Assembly (NCBI GenBank): GCA_036489775.1
Contig: DASXFC010000060.1
Span: forward strand, 9,853 to 73,852
DNA from: Bog-473 sp036489775
GTDB taxonomy: Bacteria; Actinomycetota; Acidimicrobiia; Acidimicrobiales; RAAP-2
Direction of reading: 5' to 3'
Length of the DNA stretch: 64,000 bases
Position numbers and translations under genes: made by a program. Shown here one piece after another: positions 29,534 through 37,383 of the stretch. Each line of letters starts with the position of its first letter. Within the stretch, counting starts at the first letter, position 1. Under the pieces are notes generated by a model that saw only the letters and a program-made list of their open reading frames with translations, ran no database searches and was not told the origin of the DNA.

Positions 29534-29770
29534 GAAATCAAAGTTTGCACCCGAACCCTTTACGGGCCCTACTCGTATTGGACCCGCAAGGTCGAAGCCA
29601 AGACCGTCACCAAGATGCTCAGCCCCGAGCAGGTGGCCGAGTACCAGGAGTGGTTCGACAACCGCAAGCGCCTACGTGAGCTGGTCGGCGAGCTCGAGGA
29701 CCTCGGGCTCGACATCATCGAGACCGATCCGCGCGCACCGCGGCGCAAGCGCAAGAGCGCTCCGGCGTGA
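29534..29770 (+). pseudogene. 5'-truncated transposon-associated small protein (DUF6788-like)
   Basis: The frame ending at 29770 encodes YGPYSYWTRKVEAKTVTK, then LSPEQVAEYQEWFDNRKRLR and an Arg-Lys-rich tail. This is the C-terminal part of a small family usually found next to transposases in actinobacteria. There is no start codon or N-terminus; a stop (TAA 29531-29533) bounds the remaining frame. The 95-bp dispersed repeat begins inside its last codons. It marks an eroded mobile element. The name rests on recall of the family, not a search. Confidence 0.6.
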
Positions 29771-29859
29771 ACGGATGTGGCTCGAGCTCCGCTATGGCGT
29801 GGAGAGCGTCCCTCCAGGGGTCAGAATCGCCTGGTCACGGCCAAACGCGAAGACCTCAC
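29765..29859 (+). repeat. 95-bp dispersed repeat, copy A
   Basis: It begins GCGTGAACGGATGTGGCTC and ends GAAGACCTCAC. The second copy lies at 57162-57256 in the same orientation; 83 of 95 positions match by hand alignment without gaps. Copy A begins within the end of the truncated transposon-associated gene. Confidence 0.85.
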
Positions 29860-30072
29860 GAATTCCTGGTCAGGGCCTCTTACATTAAAGATGTCGGTCA
29901 AAACGACCCGCGAGGAGTCAAGAATGAGGCCACGCACATCGAGCACTCGACGCGTTTCGACCCGCTGGTTGAGTTAAAGACACTCGCAAGGTGATGTCTT
30001 TTCCTCACTCATAATGCGTCACCGCCAGCACACGAGATCCTTCGACGACAGCGAATTCACCGAGTCAACCGC
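29860..30072. other. Non-coding stretch downstream of repeat copy A
   Basis: With the repeat, the gene-free stretch is 29771-30072. No supported gene, hairpin or RNA was seen. A short reading frame covers part of it but resembles nothing. Confidence 0.5.
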
Positions 30073-30498
30073 TCAATCAATTGACCCCCTAGGCACTACC
30101 CATCGCGCACTCAACTGGGGGTACACACTGACGATGTGGTCGAAGTCGCTGTCGTAGTGCAAGACGACAGCGTCGAATGACACTGCGGTGGCTGCGATGG
30201 CTACATCGATCACGCCAGCGGACCGCCCTTTACCTGCTTGCCAGAGCGCACTCCGGATGTCGATCACTACTTGGTCAGTCAGCGCGGAAGATGGCAGATA
30301 CAGAAACGACGTCCGCAAACGTCGCGTGCCTTCGGCGTGCTCGCCCGCCGATCGAGCGCTGAAGGCGAACTCATCCAAAGTCAGGGCACAACAGCAAAGC
30401 TCATGATCAGCGCTGAGGATTTCACCAACGGCGATCTGGACTTCAGAACTTCTCGGAAGTCGCTGCAGGATGCTGTTATCGACGAGATAGCGGCTCAC
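30073..30498 (-). CDS. PIN-domain ribonuclease toxin (VapC-like)
   Basis: A 141-residue PIN-domain protein likely to cleave RNA when not bound by its antitoxin. YLVDNSI carries the first acidic residue (Asp7), an LDEF helix follows, and GVIDVAIAATA and HYDSDFDHI provide the later acidic positions. The gene overlaps the antitoxin stop by four bases. Length and motifs match VapC. It sits in a decayed genomic junction, consistent with acquisition. Confidence 0.88.
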   Translation of the reverse strand: MSRYLVDNSILQRLPRSSEVQIAVGEILSADHELCCCALTLDEFAFSARSAGEHAEGTRRLRTSFLYLPSSALTDQVVIDIRSALWQAGKGRSAGVIDVAIAATAVSFDAVVLHYDSDFDHIVSVYPQLSARWVVPRGSID

Positions 30499-30707
30499 CG
30501 ACGAGCGTCGGCACGCACCTCGGGATCACGAAGATCAGCCACTGGATCGGTGGCGATGATCCAGTCGATGGTTTCTCGCTGGTCGTGCAACCGAACCAAC
30601 TTCGACAGTGCCGTATTGACGGCATCCTTCTTCGTTGTGTTCGGGCCAAGGGTGGCTCGAGCTCGCTCGAGCAGATCTTCGTCAATGTCGATGAGCGTCT
30701 TGGGCAT
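30495..30707 (-). CDS. VapB-type antitoxin
   Basis: A 70-residue ribbon-helix-helix-like antitoxin. The N-terminal KTLIDIDEDLLERARATLG is typical of the actinobacterial type II antitoxins with a TTKKDAVNTAL helix. The Trp-containing C-terminus would wrap the toxin. An AGGAGGG ribosome site precedes the ATG, and a palindrome at 30746-30764 lies about 40 bp upstream, where the antitoxin-toxin complex could autoregulate. Confidence 0.88.
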   Translation of the reverse strand: MPKTLIDIDEDLLERARATLGPNTTKKDAVNTALSKLVRLHDQRETIDWIIATDPVADLRDPEVRADARR

Positions 30708-30745
30708 CGTCCCTCCTATCGAAACGACTCAATCCGAGAATTGAG

Positions 30746-30764
30746 TATATCCACTGAGGATATA
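30746..30764. promoter_or_regulatory. Palindromic operator upstream of vapBC
   Basis: TATATCC at 30746-30752 and GGATATA at 30758-30764 are perfect inverted repeats around ACTGA. It sits immediately upstream of the antitoxin gene in the AT-rich promoter region. Autoregulation by VapBC at such sites is known for the family. Confidence 0.7.
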
Positions 30765-30815
30765 TAGGTAGTCACTCTGCGTTCCAATCCGACTCCAGTG
30801 TCCAGCGAACACCCG

Positions 30816-30860
30816 AACTACGAACCCTTAATCCGCAGGTTCGAGGTTCAAATCACGGGG
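30816..30860 (+). other. tRNA-like remnant (3' part, tRNA-Lys-like)
   Basis: The stretch contains CTTAATCCGCAGG followed by TTCGAGGTTCAAATC, resembling the anticodon loop, variable region and T-arm of a tRNA-Lys(CTT). The stems no longer pair and the 5' half and CCA are missing, so it cannot be functional. It lies between the toxin-antitoxin operator and a truncated gene. This may be the scar of tRNA-targeted integration, or chance. Confidence 0.35.
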
Positions 30861-30868
30861 AAAGGAAA

Positions 30869-31056
30869 TCAAACAGGCGCACGAACTGAGTCGGACCCCG
30901 TTTGGCGGTCAGAACCGGTGCCCCCCGGGACCAAGCCACCCAGACCGGACCCGATGGCGTCGCCGACCACGCGTTGCACCTTGGCGCTGAAGACGATGCC
31001 CGCCCCACCAAGAGCGAGGAGGCCCAGGAATGCCCGGCTGCCGACGGTGACGTCAC
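30869..31056 (-). pseudogene. N-terminal stub of a membrane-anchored molybdopterin oxidoreductase
   Basis: The frame encodes SRAFLGLLALGGAGIVFS followed by AKVQRVVGDAIGSGLGGLV and a stop at 30869-30871. This matches the leader and hydrophobic anchor of YuiH/YedY-type sulfite-oxidase-fold proteins; the whole catalytic domain is missing. The GTG that would couple to the upstream propeller gene (GTGA overlap) is in another frame, so a frameshift separates start and leader. The break lies next to the tRNA-like remnant. The family call comes from the leader pattern alone. Confidence 0.5.
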
Positions 31057-32219
31057 CCGATCGCGTATAGCGTCCCCGCTTCGTCGCCGATCACGAGTAT
31101 GCCGGTGCCCGACAGAGCCGGATACGAGTCGATCGGGCCCGAGGCCTTTAGGGAGAAGAGACGGCGACCGCTCGGACTGAACCCATAGATCTCATCGCCC
31201 TGGGTCCCGAAGTAGACATCCCCCTTCGCATCGACCACTTGCGCACTCCAGATGCCCTTACGCCCAGGGTCGACCCGAACCACAACGCCGGTGGCGGCGC
31301 GAACGACGTTGAGGTCGCCCCCGTTGTCGCCAAAATAGAGCAGACCCTGTGCGCTTACCGACGAGGACGAATACGACTCCTGGCCGATGTGACGTCGCCA
31401 CTCGAGCGCTCCGTGCGGTGAGAGACCGTACACGGAGCCGTCGTTGGCCGTGACATAGACGTCCCCGTTGGGGCCGACCGACGGCGAGACCTCAATGCTG
31501 GCGCTCGCCTGGTGTCTCCACGCAATCGCGCCACTGGCGCCGTGGTCGAGGACGGCGACCACGCTCTTGTCCGCCGTGGTAATCACCTCCCCGCCGCTTC
31601 CGACCGCGGGGCTGCCAAAGGATGAATGCCCGATGCTGAGGGACCAGCCGAGGGCGGGCAAACCTGTGCCGATCTGCAATTGCCATAGGGTGCCCGACAT
31701 CAACTCCACGTAGACCCTGGTGCCGGCGAGAACGGGCGAAAGGACCATGGTGGAGAACCGGTGTGACCACAGCAATTGACCGGCCGAAGAAAGCTCGTAG
31801 AGGGTGTCGTCGGGACCAGGCCACAGGATCGAGCCCGAAGGGAGCACCAGCGGGCTCACCGAAAGGTCGGTCTCCCCCCTGAAGGGGGCGCCGCCGTTGA
31901 AGGTCCACAGATCGGCGCCCGTGGACGGGTCCAACGCGTGCAGCACTCCACCATTGGTCGCCACGTAAATGACCCCGTTGGCTCCGATAGACGGCCCGGG
32001 GGTGATGCTGGCCCCGAGCTGGCGTGACCACTCGAGGTGGCCGGTGGCGGGCCCGATTGCCGACGTCACGGCCGAATGCGCCGCGTCATGGAGCGCTTCG
32101 GTCCACGGTGCCGTTCCCGCCGCCCCGGCGGGAACGGTGCTGGCAACAAAGGCGAGCGTGACGAGGGCGCACACGCTCAGCGCGTTGATAACGAGGCGGG
32201 ATCGCGAGGCAGGGCTCAT
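31053..32219 (-). CDS. Exported PQQ-like beta-propeller protein
   Basis: A 388-residue secreted protein. Signal peptide: charged N-terminus, hydrophobic segment at about residues 9-31, and AGA cleavage region. The remainder consists of repeated blades with patterns such as GDVYVTANDGSVYGL, GLLYFGDNGGDLNVV and GDVYFGTQGDEIYGF, the PQQ/WD-like propeller repeat. No cofactor or catalytic residues can be assigned. Its end overlaps a molybdopterin oxidoreductase remnant, so it may once have been an operon partner of that enzyme. Confidence 0.82.
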   Translation of the reverse strand: MSPASRSRLVINALSVCALVTLAFVASTVPAGAAGTAPWTEALHDAAHSAVTSAIGPATGHLEWSRQLGASITPGPSIGANGVIYVATNGGVLHALDPSTGADLWTFNGGAPFRGETDLSVSPLVLPSGSILWPGPDDTLYELSSAGQLLWSHRFSTMVLSPVLAGTRVYVELMSGTLWQLQIGTGLPALGWSLSIGHSSFGSPAVGSGGEVITTADKSVVAVLDHGASGAIAWRHQASASIEVSPSVGPNGDVYVTANDGSVYGLSPHGALEWRRHIGQESYSSSSVSAQGLLYFGDNGGDLNVVRAATGVVVRVDPGRKGIWSAQVVDAKGDVYFGTQGDEIYGFSPSGRRLFSLKASGPIDSYPALSGTGILVIGDEAGTLYAIG

Positions 32220-32294
32220 GCGGCCAGCATCCCAAAGGAGCCGTCGCCCATCAGTTCGTGTGCCCTTACGATTCGCGAAACTTCGCCGCTCGGC

Positions 32295-33314
32295 CTACAC
32301 CAGCGCGCAGAGATCGGCCATGCCTTCCGACAATGTCGTCCTCGCCTTGAAGCCCAGCACCGTCTCAGCAAGTGCGGGGGAAGCCTGGATATGACGGACG
32401 TCCCCCAACCTCCACTGGCCGGTGACCTCGGGTGCGGACGCTGAAGCACCGAGCACCTCCCAGAGCTTCGTCGCCAGATCCAGGATCGTGTGGGGTGTAC
32501 CGCTGGCAATGTTGAAGGATCCTTGCACCTCGGGTGGTGCCGTCAGCGCGAGCAGGTTCGCACGCGCCACGTCTGAGACGTGGACGAAGTCACGCCGCTG
32601 CCCCCCGTCCTCGAACACCTGGGGGGAGGCACCGGCCCGCAGCGAACTGACGAAGATGCTGGCCACGCCCGAGTACGGGGTGTCGATCGGTGACCGGGGC
32701 CCGTAGACATTGTGGTAGCGAAGCGCGATGACCGGCGTGCCCGTCTCCCGCCCGTAGGAGAAGCACAGGTGCTCCTGATGGATTTTGGTGGCGGCGTACA
32801 CGTTGCGCGGGTCGATCGGCGCGCCTTCCACCGTGAGCTCTGGCTCGACGTCTCCCCCGCACGTTGGACAAGCTGGCTCGAAGGCACCAGTGGCAAGGCG
32901 AGCAGCGCTGCGAGTCGCCGGTCGGACTGAACCGCAGGAGCGGCACGAGTACGCTCCTTCCCCGTAGACCACCATGCTGCTGGCGAGCACGGTGCGGCCG
33001 GTGAATCCAACTTGGTCCATCGCCAACAGCATCGACGCGGTGCCCAGGTCGTTGTCGCTCACGTAGTCAGCAACGTCGGAGAAACGGACGCCCAACCCCA
33101 CACGGGCGGCCTGATGGCACACCGCGTCGGCCGCGTCGAGTGCCCGGCGCCACACCGTCGGGTCGCGCACATCGTTCTCGTAGTAGGTGGCACTTGGATT
33201 CGGAAAGTGGGGCGGTTCCCGGTCGATCACCACCACTTCGTGCGACGCATCGACGAGCTGGTCGACGATATGTGAGCCGATGAAGCCTGCCCCACCACTC
33301 ACCACTACCTTCAC
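32295..33314 (-). CDS. NAD-dependent sugar-nucleotide epimerase with zinc-ribbon insert
   Basis: A 339-residue extended SDR. GGAGFIGSHIVDQL binds NAD, YAATKIHQEHL carries the catalytic Tyr and Lys. Between them, CRSC and CPTCGG (about residues 122-162) form a four-cysteine insert known from dTDP-L-rhamnose 4-epimerase-like proteins. It is transcribed opposite to two small glycosyltransferases, so its sugar product may feed them. The exact nucleotide sugar is not determinable. Confidence 0.87.
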   Translation of the reverse strand: MKVVVSGGAGFIGSHIVDQLVDASHEVVVIDREPPHFPNPSATYYENDVRDPTVWRRALDAADAVCHQAARVGLGVRFSDVADYVSDNDLGTASMLLAMDQVGFTGRTVLASSMVVYGEGAYSCRSCGSVRPATRSAARLATGAFEPACPTCGGDVEPELTVEGAPIDPRNVYAATKIHQEHLCFSYGRETGTPVIALRYHNVYGPRSPIDTPYSGVASIFVSSLRAGASPQVFEDGGQRRDFVHVSDVARANLLALTAPPEVQGSFNIASGTPHTILDLATKLWEVLGASASAPEVTGQWRLGDVRHIQASPALAETVLGFKARTTLSEGMADLCALV

Positions 33315-33451
33315 GCTGCGCTCCCTTGCTCGACCTCTCCAGGTCGAGAGTACAGAGCACCGTGTCTGGTGGAAGCCACGAGGTGGCAGATTAAGGAATT
33401 CGTAATCGCTTCGGGGGTCAGTGCATCTTCTCCGGTGAGTACGGTCCGAGG

Positions 33452-34093
33452 ATGCCTGATGTGATCCTCCCGGTCCTCAACGAGGTAACCGCTTTGCCGT
33501 GGGTGCTCTCGCGGATGCCGGATGGCTATCGGCCGATAGTCGTCGACAACGGGTCGGTGGACGGCTCGGCACAATGCGCAGCCGGGTTGGGCGCCTCAGT
33601 CATCGAAGAGCCGGTGCGTGGCTTCGGCGCGGCGTGTTGGGCCGGAGTGGTAGCCAGCACCGATGGCGTCGTCTGCTTCATGGATTGCGACGGCTCTCTC
33701 GACCCAATGGACCTTCCGGTGGTGGCAGGACCCGTCCTCCGAGGCACCGCGGACCTGTCCCTCGGCGCCCGGCGGGCTGGCCGTGGTGCGTGGCCGCTGC
33801 ACGCCCGGCTGGCCAACCGCGCCCTCGCTTTCGAGGTACGCCGCCGAACCGGCCTCGGGCTCCGGGACCTCGGGCCCATGCGGGCCGTCGGGCGGGACTC
33901 CCTCCTGACACTGGCCCTGAAGGACCGGCGATCGGGGTGGCCCCTTGAGATGGTGCTCCTGGCGCACCGGGCTGGGCTCCGGATCGCAGAAACCGAAGTG
34001 CCGTACCGGCCGCGTGTGGGCCGCTCCAAAGTCACCGGAACGCTTCGGGGATCGATGCAGGCAGTCCACGACATGGGGAGCCTGCTCCGGTGA
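33452..34093 (+). CDS. Family 2 glycosyltransferase
   Basis: A 213-residue GT-A glycosyltransferase with PVLNEVTALPWVL at the N-terminus, a VDNGSVDGSA strand, and the DxD-like metal motif in FMDCDGSLD. There is no transmembrane segment, so it resembles short dolichol-phosphate-sugar-synthase-like enzymes. It overlaps the DUF2064 gene by four bases. Donor and acceptor are unknown. Confidence 0.86.
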   Translation: MPDVILPVLNEVTALPWVLSRMPDGYRPIVVDNGSVDGSAQCAAGLGASVIEEPVRGFGAACWAGVVASTDGVVCFMDCDGSLDPMDLPVVAGPVLRGTADLSLGARRAGRGAWPLHARLANRALAFEVRRRTGLGLRDLGPMRAVGRDSLLTLALKDRRSGWPLEMVLLAHRAGLRIAETEVPYRPRVGRSKVTGTLRGSMQAVHDMGSLLR

Positions 34094-34773
34094 ACGCGCC
34101 GCCCATGGAGGCACAAGTGCTCGTAATGGCCAAGTCGCCACGCCCAGGTCATGTTAAGACACGCCTGTGTCCCCCACTCAGCCACGCCTCCGCCGCCGCG
34201 GTCGCCCGTGCCGCCCTGATGGACACCCTGGACAGCGTCGTCGCAGCACGGCCCAACCGGGCGACGGTCGTCCTCGACGGGCCAGTCGGGAGTTGGCTCA
34301 GGTCCGGCGTGCACGTGATCCCCCAACGCTCCGGGCCCTTCGGCGATCGTCTCGAGGGTGCGATCGAGGACGCCTTCGCCGCCTTCCCGGCTCCCATCTT
34401 GCTTGTCGGGATGGACACGCCGCAGATGGCACCGGATCACCTCACGACTGCGGCGGAGACGCTTCTCACGGGTGACGCGGATTCGATCCTGGGACGAGCC
34501 GACGATGGTGGCTTCTGGATCATCGGTATCCATCAGCCAGTGCCTGGACTGTGCGGCAGCGTACCGATGAGCACTGCGACGACAGGGACACGCCAGCTGG
34601 CCCAGCTATCCGCTCTTGGTCTCCGATGCGTCGAAGTCAACCCGCTGCGTGATGTCGACGTGATGGAGGACGCGCTTGCCGTCGCCGCGGCGGCACCCCG
34701 AACCCGCTTCGCAGCCGTGCTGCGCTCATGCGGGCCGATTCCGAATCTGAAAGTGCCAGCCGGCGTTGCCTAG
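34090..34773 (+). CDS. DUF2064/TIGR04282 glycosyltransferase-like protein
   Basis: A 227-residue protein with VMAKSPRPGHVKTRLCPPLS at the N-terminus, VGMDTPQM in the centre and RADDGGFWIIGI downstream. These are hallmarks of the TIGR04282 family, a nucleotidyltransferase-like GT-A fold linked to modified-sugar pathways, including arsenosugars in some bacteria. Adjacent to the GT2 gene (four-base overlap) and the methyltransferase (eight-base overlap). Confidence 0.87.
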   Translation: MNAPPMEAQVLVMAKSPRPGHVKTRLCPPLSHASAAAVARAALMDTLDSVVAARPNRATVVLDGPVGSWLRSGVHVIPQRSGPFGDRLEGAIEDAFAAFPAPILLVGMDTPQMAPDHLTTAAETLLTGDADSILGRADDGGFWIIGIHQPVPGLCGSVPMSTATTGTRQLAQLSALGLRCVEVNPLRDVDVMEDALAVAAAAPRTRFAAVLRSCGPIPNLKVPAGVA

Positions 34774-35371
34774 TCCGCTTGTCGCCCCACGCGCTGGGGT
34801 GAAACTCTCCGATGGGAGCGTGCGCCAGCTCGAGGTCGATCGTTGGCTGAACGACGCCGACGCCGTGGACCTGAGGATTCTCGAGCGGGTGTGCGGACGA
34901 GTGCTCGACGTGGGCTGCGGTCCGGGCCGTCATGTCGAGGCACTCACGCAGAGAGGGATCGATGTCCTGGGCATGGACCTCACCCCCGAATTCGTCGCTG
35001 TCGCGCAGCGCAGTCAGCGGACCGTGGTCCTCCACTCCGTCTTCGATCCCGCTCCCGGAACTGCTCAGTGGAATTGGGCCCTCATGCTTGACGGCAGTAT
35101 CGGCATCGGTGGAGATCCCGTGGCGCTCCTGCGTCGGGTCGGCTGCCTCTTGGCCCCTGGCGGGCAGGTGCTGGTCGAGACCGAGCCTCCAGAACAACGC
35201 TCAGAACGCCTCACAATGGTGATTCAGTCTGAGGCAAGCAGAGACTCTTGGTTCGACTGGGCCACCGTGAGCACATCCGACGTTTCGCGGGTAGCCCGGG
35301 CGGCACACTTGGGCCTGGCCGACCGCTGGGAAGATTCCGGTCGCTGGTTCGCTCAGCTCGGCAAGGGATAG
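34766..35371 (+). CDS. Class I SAM-dependent methyltransferase
   Basis: A 201-residue Rossmann-fold methyltransferase. Motif I is VLDVGCGPGRHVEAL, followed by VLGMDLTPEFVAVAQ, LMLDGSIGIGGD and LAPGGQVLVETEP. A TTG at 34766 gives an 8-bp overlap with the upstream gene; a GTG at 34799 is an alternative. It completes a GT2-DUF2064-methyltransferase unit and converges on the membrane glycosyltransferase gene. Substrate unknown. Confidence 0.86.
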   Translation: MPSPLVAPRAGVKLSDGSVRQLEVDRWLNDADAVDLRILERVCGRVLDVGCGPGRHVEALTQRGIDVLGMDLTPEFVAVAQRSQRTVVLHSVFDPAPGTAQWNWALMLDGSIGIGGDPVALLRRVGCLLAPGGQVLVETEPPEQRSERLTMVIQSEASRDSWFDWATVSTSDVSRVARAAHLGLADRWEDSGRWFAQLGKG

Positions 35372-35377
35372 CGGGCG

Positions 35378-36907
35378 TCAGCGGCGGACAAAGAGGAAGG
35401 CCGGACGGAGTTTAAGATCCGTCACGGGGTAGAAGCAGCGCTCGCAGTCGAAGACCTTGGTCGAGGTAAGTCGAAAATATGGCACCGACAAGGGGCCGAG
35501 CGCTGATGACCGACCGTCGGCGAACACAGTCACCGACTGTGTGGATCGTAGGAGGGTTTCGATACTGGTGACCAGGTCCGTTCGCGCCCGACTGGGACCA
35601 GCCCGGATGATGTCGTGAACGGACTCGCCTTGAGCCCACGAAGCCTTTCCCGCAAGCGTCTCGTAGTAGGGGTGATCGGCCACGATCACCGGACCCGGAG
35701 TACGGCGTACCAGGGCAATGAAATGGTCGCCGGCTGCCCGGTCTGACGCCGTGGGGACGTAGCGACTCGGGCTGTAGTGCAGCGCGCCGATCTGTAAGCC
35801 CACGACAAGCGCCAGGACGAGACCCGTCGCTGCCGGCACCATCGCCAGCCAACCCGCGCCCTGGCCATTGGCCCTGGCCACCTTTGCAGCCCGCAGTACG
35901 GCGTCATAGCCAAACGCCCCCATGAGCGCGGTCGCCGCAAAGGCTGGGATCAGCACGTCCTGACCCCCGCCCGAATGCAGCCTCGATACGAGAGACGAAA
36001 GGAGCAGCCCCACAATCGCCGAGCCCCAGTACAGCCAGTCGGTCGATGCAACGCGCCGGTACAGCACACCCACCGCCAAGGCGGCCAGTCCCAGCCCGAT
36101 GGCCCAAGGGGCGTGCCAGAGGTCCTTGGTGAAAAACGTCCTCCACACCGAACTGACCTCTCCTTGGTGGAGCAACTCTTGGAAGGCGTAGTACCCGTAC
36201 CACCCGTGCGAGGAGACGTCGAGCAGATAGGTCGATCCGACAACTAGCACAGCCACCGTCGCCAGCGCCGGCAACCCCACCCGCCGCCTGAAGACGAGTA
36301 AGACCACCAGAACCGGCGCCATCGCCAAGAGGGCGCTCTGCTTCGTCATGAAGGCGAGAAACGCCAACAGGCCCACGACGATCCCTCCGCAGATGCCCCG
36401 AGCGTGACGAGCCCGGTACAAAGCAGCCAGGAGAAGGAATAAGGCCATTGAATCGACCCGACCGATGTCGAGCCAGGCGCCACTCACGGCGAAGGTGGCG
36501 CTGAACAACCCGCTGGCCACCACTCCCGCCACCACGTCGCCGGTCTCGCGCCACACGATCCTCGCGAGCAGTGCGCTGGCCCCGAGAGACGATAGGAGCG
36601 AGACCAATCGCAAGGGCAGGAATCCCACGCCGGTCAAGCGTGCAAGGGTCCCGGTGACCCAGAAGTACAAGGGCGTGTACGGGTAGGGAACGTAGTGGAT
36701 CGACGGAGCGACATAGATCGCCTGTCCGTGCGCCACCCGGCCGGCGATCTCCACCGCCCCTCCCTCGAGCCATTCGAGCTCATAGGGATACCCGATCCGG
36801 TGCAGGGCGACAAAGAGGTACACGAGGGTGGGCGCCAACGAGATCACCACTACGAGACCCCGCGATGCCAACAGGGCTCGTCCCCGCACCTTGGCGGTGT
36901 CGTTCAC
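35378..36907 (-). CDS. Polytopic membrane glycosyltransferase (GT39/ArnT-like)
   Basis: A 509-residue protein with about ten hydrophobic segments. The first loop contains YPYELEWLEGGAVE, where the ELEWLEGG resembles the conserved acidic loop of GT-C enzymes, and YVPYPYTPLYFWVTG is typical of the family. The C-terminal soluble part carries DHPYYETLAGKASW. The GTG at 36907 overlaps the upstream gene stop by four bases. It would transfer a sugar from a polyprenyl carrier on the outer membrane face. Substrate unknown. Confidence 0.82.
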   Translation of the reverse strand: MNDTAKVRGRALLASRGLVVVISLAPTLVYLFVALHRIGYPYELEWLEGGAVEIAGRVAHGQAIYVAPSIHYVPYPYTPLYFWVTGTLARLTGVGFLPLRLVSLLSSLGASALLARIVWRETGDVVAGVVASGLFSATFAVSGAWLDIGRVDSMALFLLLAALYRARHARGICGGIVVGLLAFLAFMTKQSALLAMAPVLVVLLVFRRRVGLPALATVAVLVVGSTYLLDVSSHGWYGYYAFQELLHQGEVSSVWRTFFTKDLWHAPWAIGLGLAALAVGVLYRRVASTDWLYWGSAIVGLLLSSLVSRLHSGGGQDVLIPAFAATALMGAFGYDAVLRAAKVARANGQGAGWLAMVPAATGLVLALVVGLQIGALHYSPSRYVPTASDRAAGDHFIALVRRTPGPVIVADHPYYETLAGKASWAQGESVHDIIRAGPSRARTDLVTSIETLLRSTQSVTVFADGRSSALGPLSVPYFRLTSTKVFDCERCFYPVTDLKLRPAFLFVRR

Positions 36908-37383
36908 CCCTGCATCAAACGTGCCCGGCGCCAGGACCGCCAGGCTAGGAATGCGCTGAACGCGGTGATGCAGCCGAGGACGATGAGCAAGTTGTGGGCA
37001 TAGTTGTGCGGGAGAATGCTCGGATTTACCTTCGATCTCCCGAAGTCGCCCACCATGGGGTAGGCGTACACCGTGACGGCGCCCGCCATAATGAACCAGA
37101 CCTGCGCCGGCATTATGAGCCAGCGCGGTGCCAGCCGCCGCACGGCGAACGCCAGAAGGAGGAGCGTGGGGATGACCGCCGCGTCGTTGACGACGTTCAG
37201 GCCGATGAGCAATCGGAAGACCTTGAAGGCATTCGCCGAACCCGGGTGGTCGAACACACCGAACAACCCGATGCCGATGACGGTCCATCCGATCGCCACA
37301 CCTATCCAGAAGACGGCGCCACCCTCCTCTGACGTGGCAGTCTCCGTCGTCCCAGGCGTGGGATCGTCAGGGGTGCTCGTCAC
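36904..37383 (-). CDS. Small membrane protein, unknown function
   Basis: A 159-residue protein with a Thr/Glu-rich N-terminus and four hydrophobic segments (about residues 24-44, 60-85, 95-115 and 130-150 of the chosen frame). I do not recognise its family. Start at GTG 37383 gives a four-base overlap with the oxidoreductase stop; a longer frame would begin at 37407. It lies between a cytochrome b-molybdopterin fusion and a GT-C glycosyltransferase in one operon. Confidence 0.72.
   Translation of the reverse strand: MTSTPDDPTPGTTETATSEEGGAVFWIGVAIGWTVIGIGLFGVFDHPGSANAFKVFRLLIGLNVVNDAAVIPTLLLLAFAVRRLAPRWLIMPAQVWFIMAGAVTVYAYPMVGDFGRSKVNPSILPHNYAHNLLIVLGCITAFSAFLAWRSWRRARLMQG

Noticed and set aside
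30853..31056. A 67-residue minus-strand frame at the molybdenum stub
   Set aside because: Its residues look like noise, while the neighbouring frame shows a recognisable leader; it was treated as a shadow of the pseudogene.
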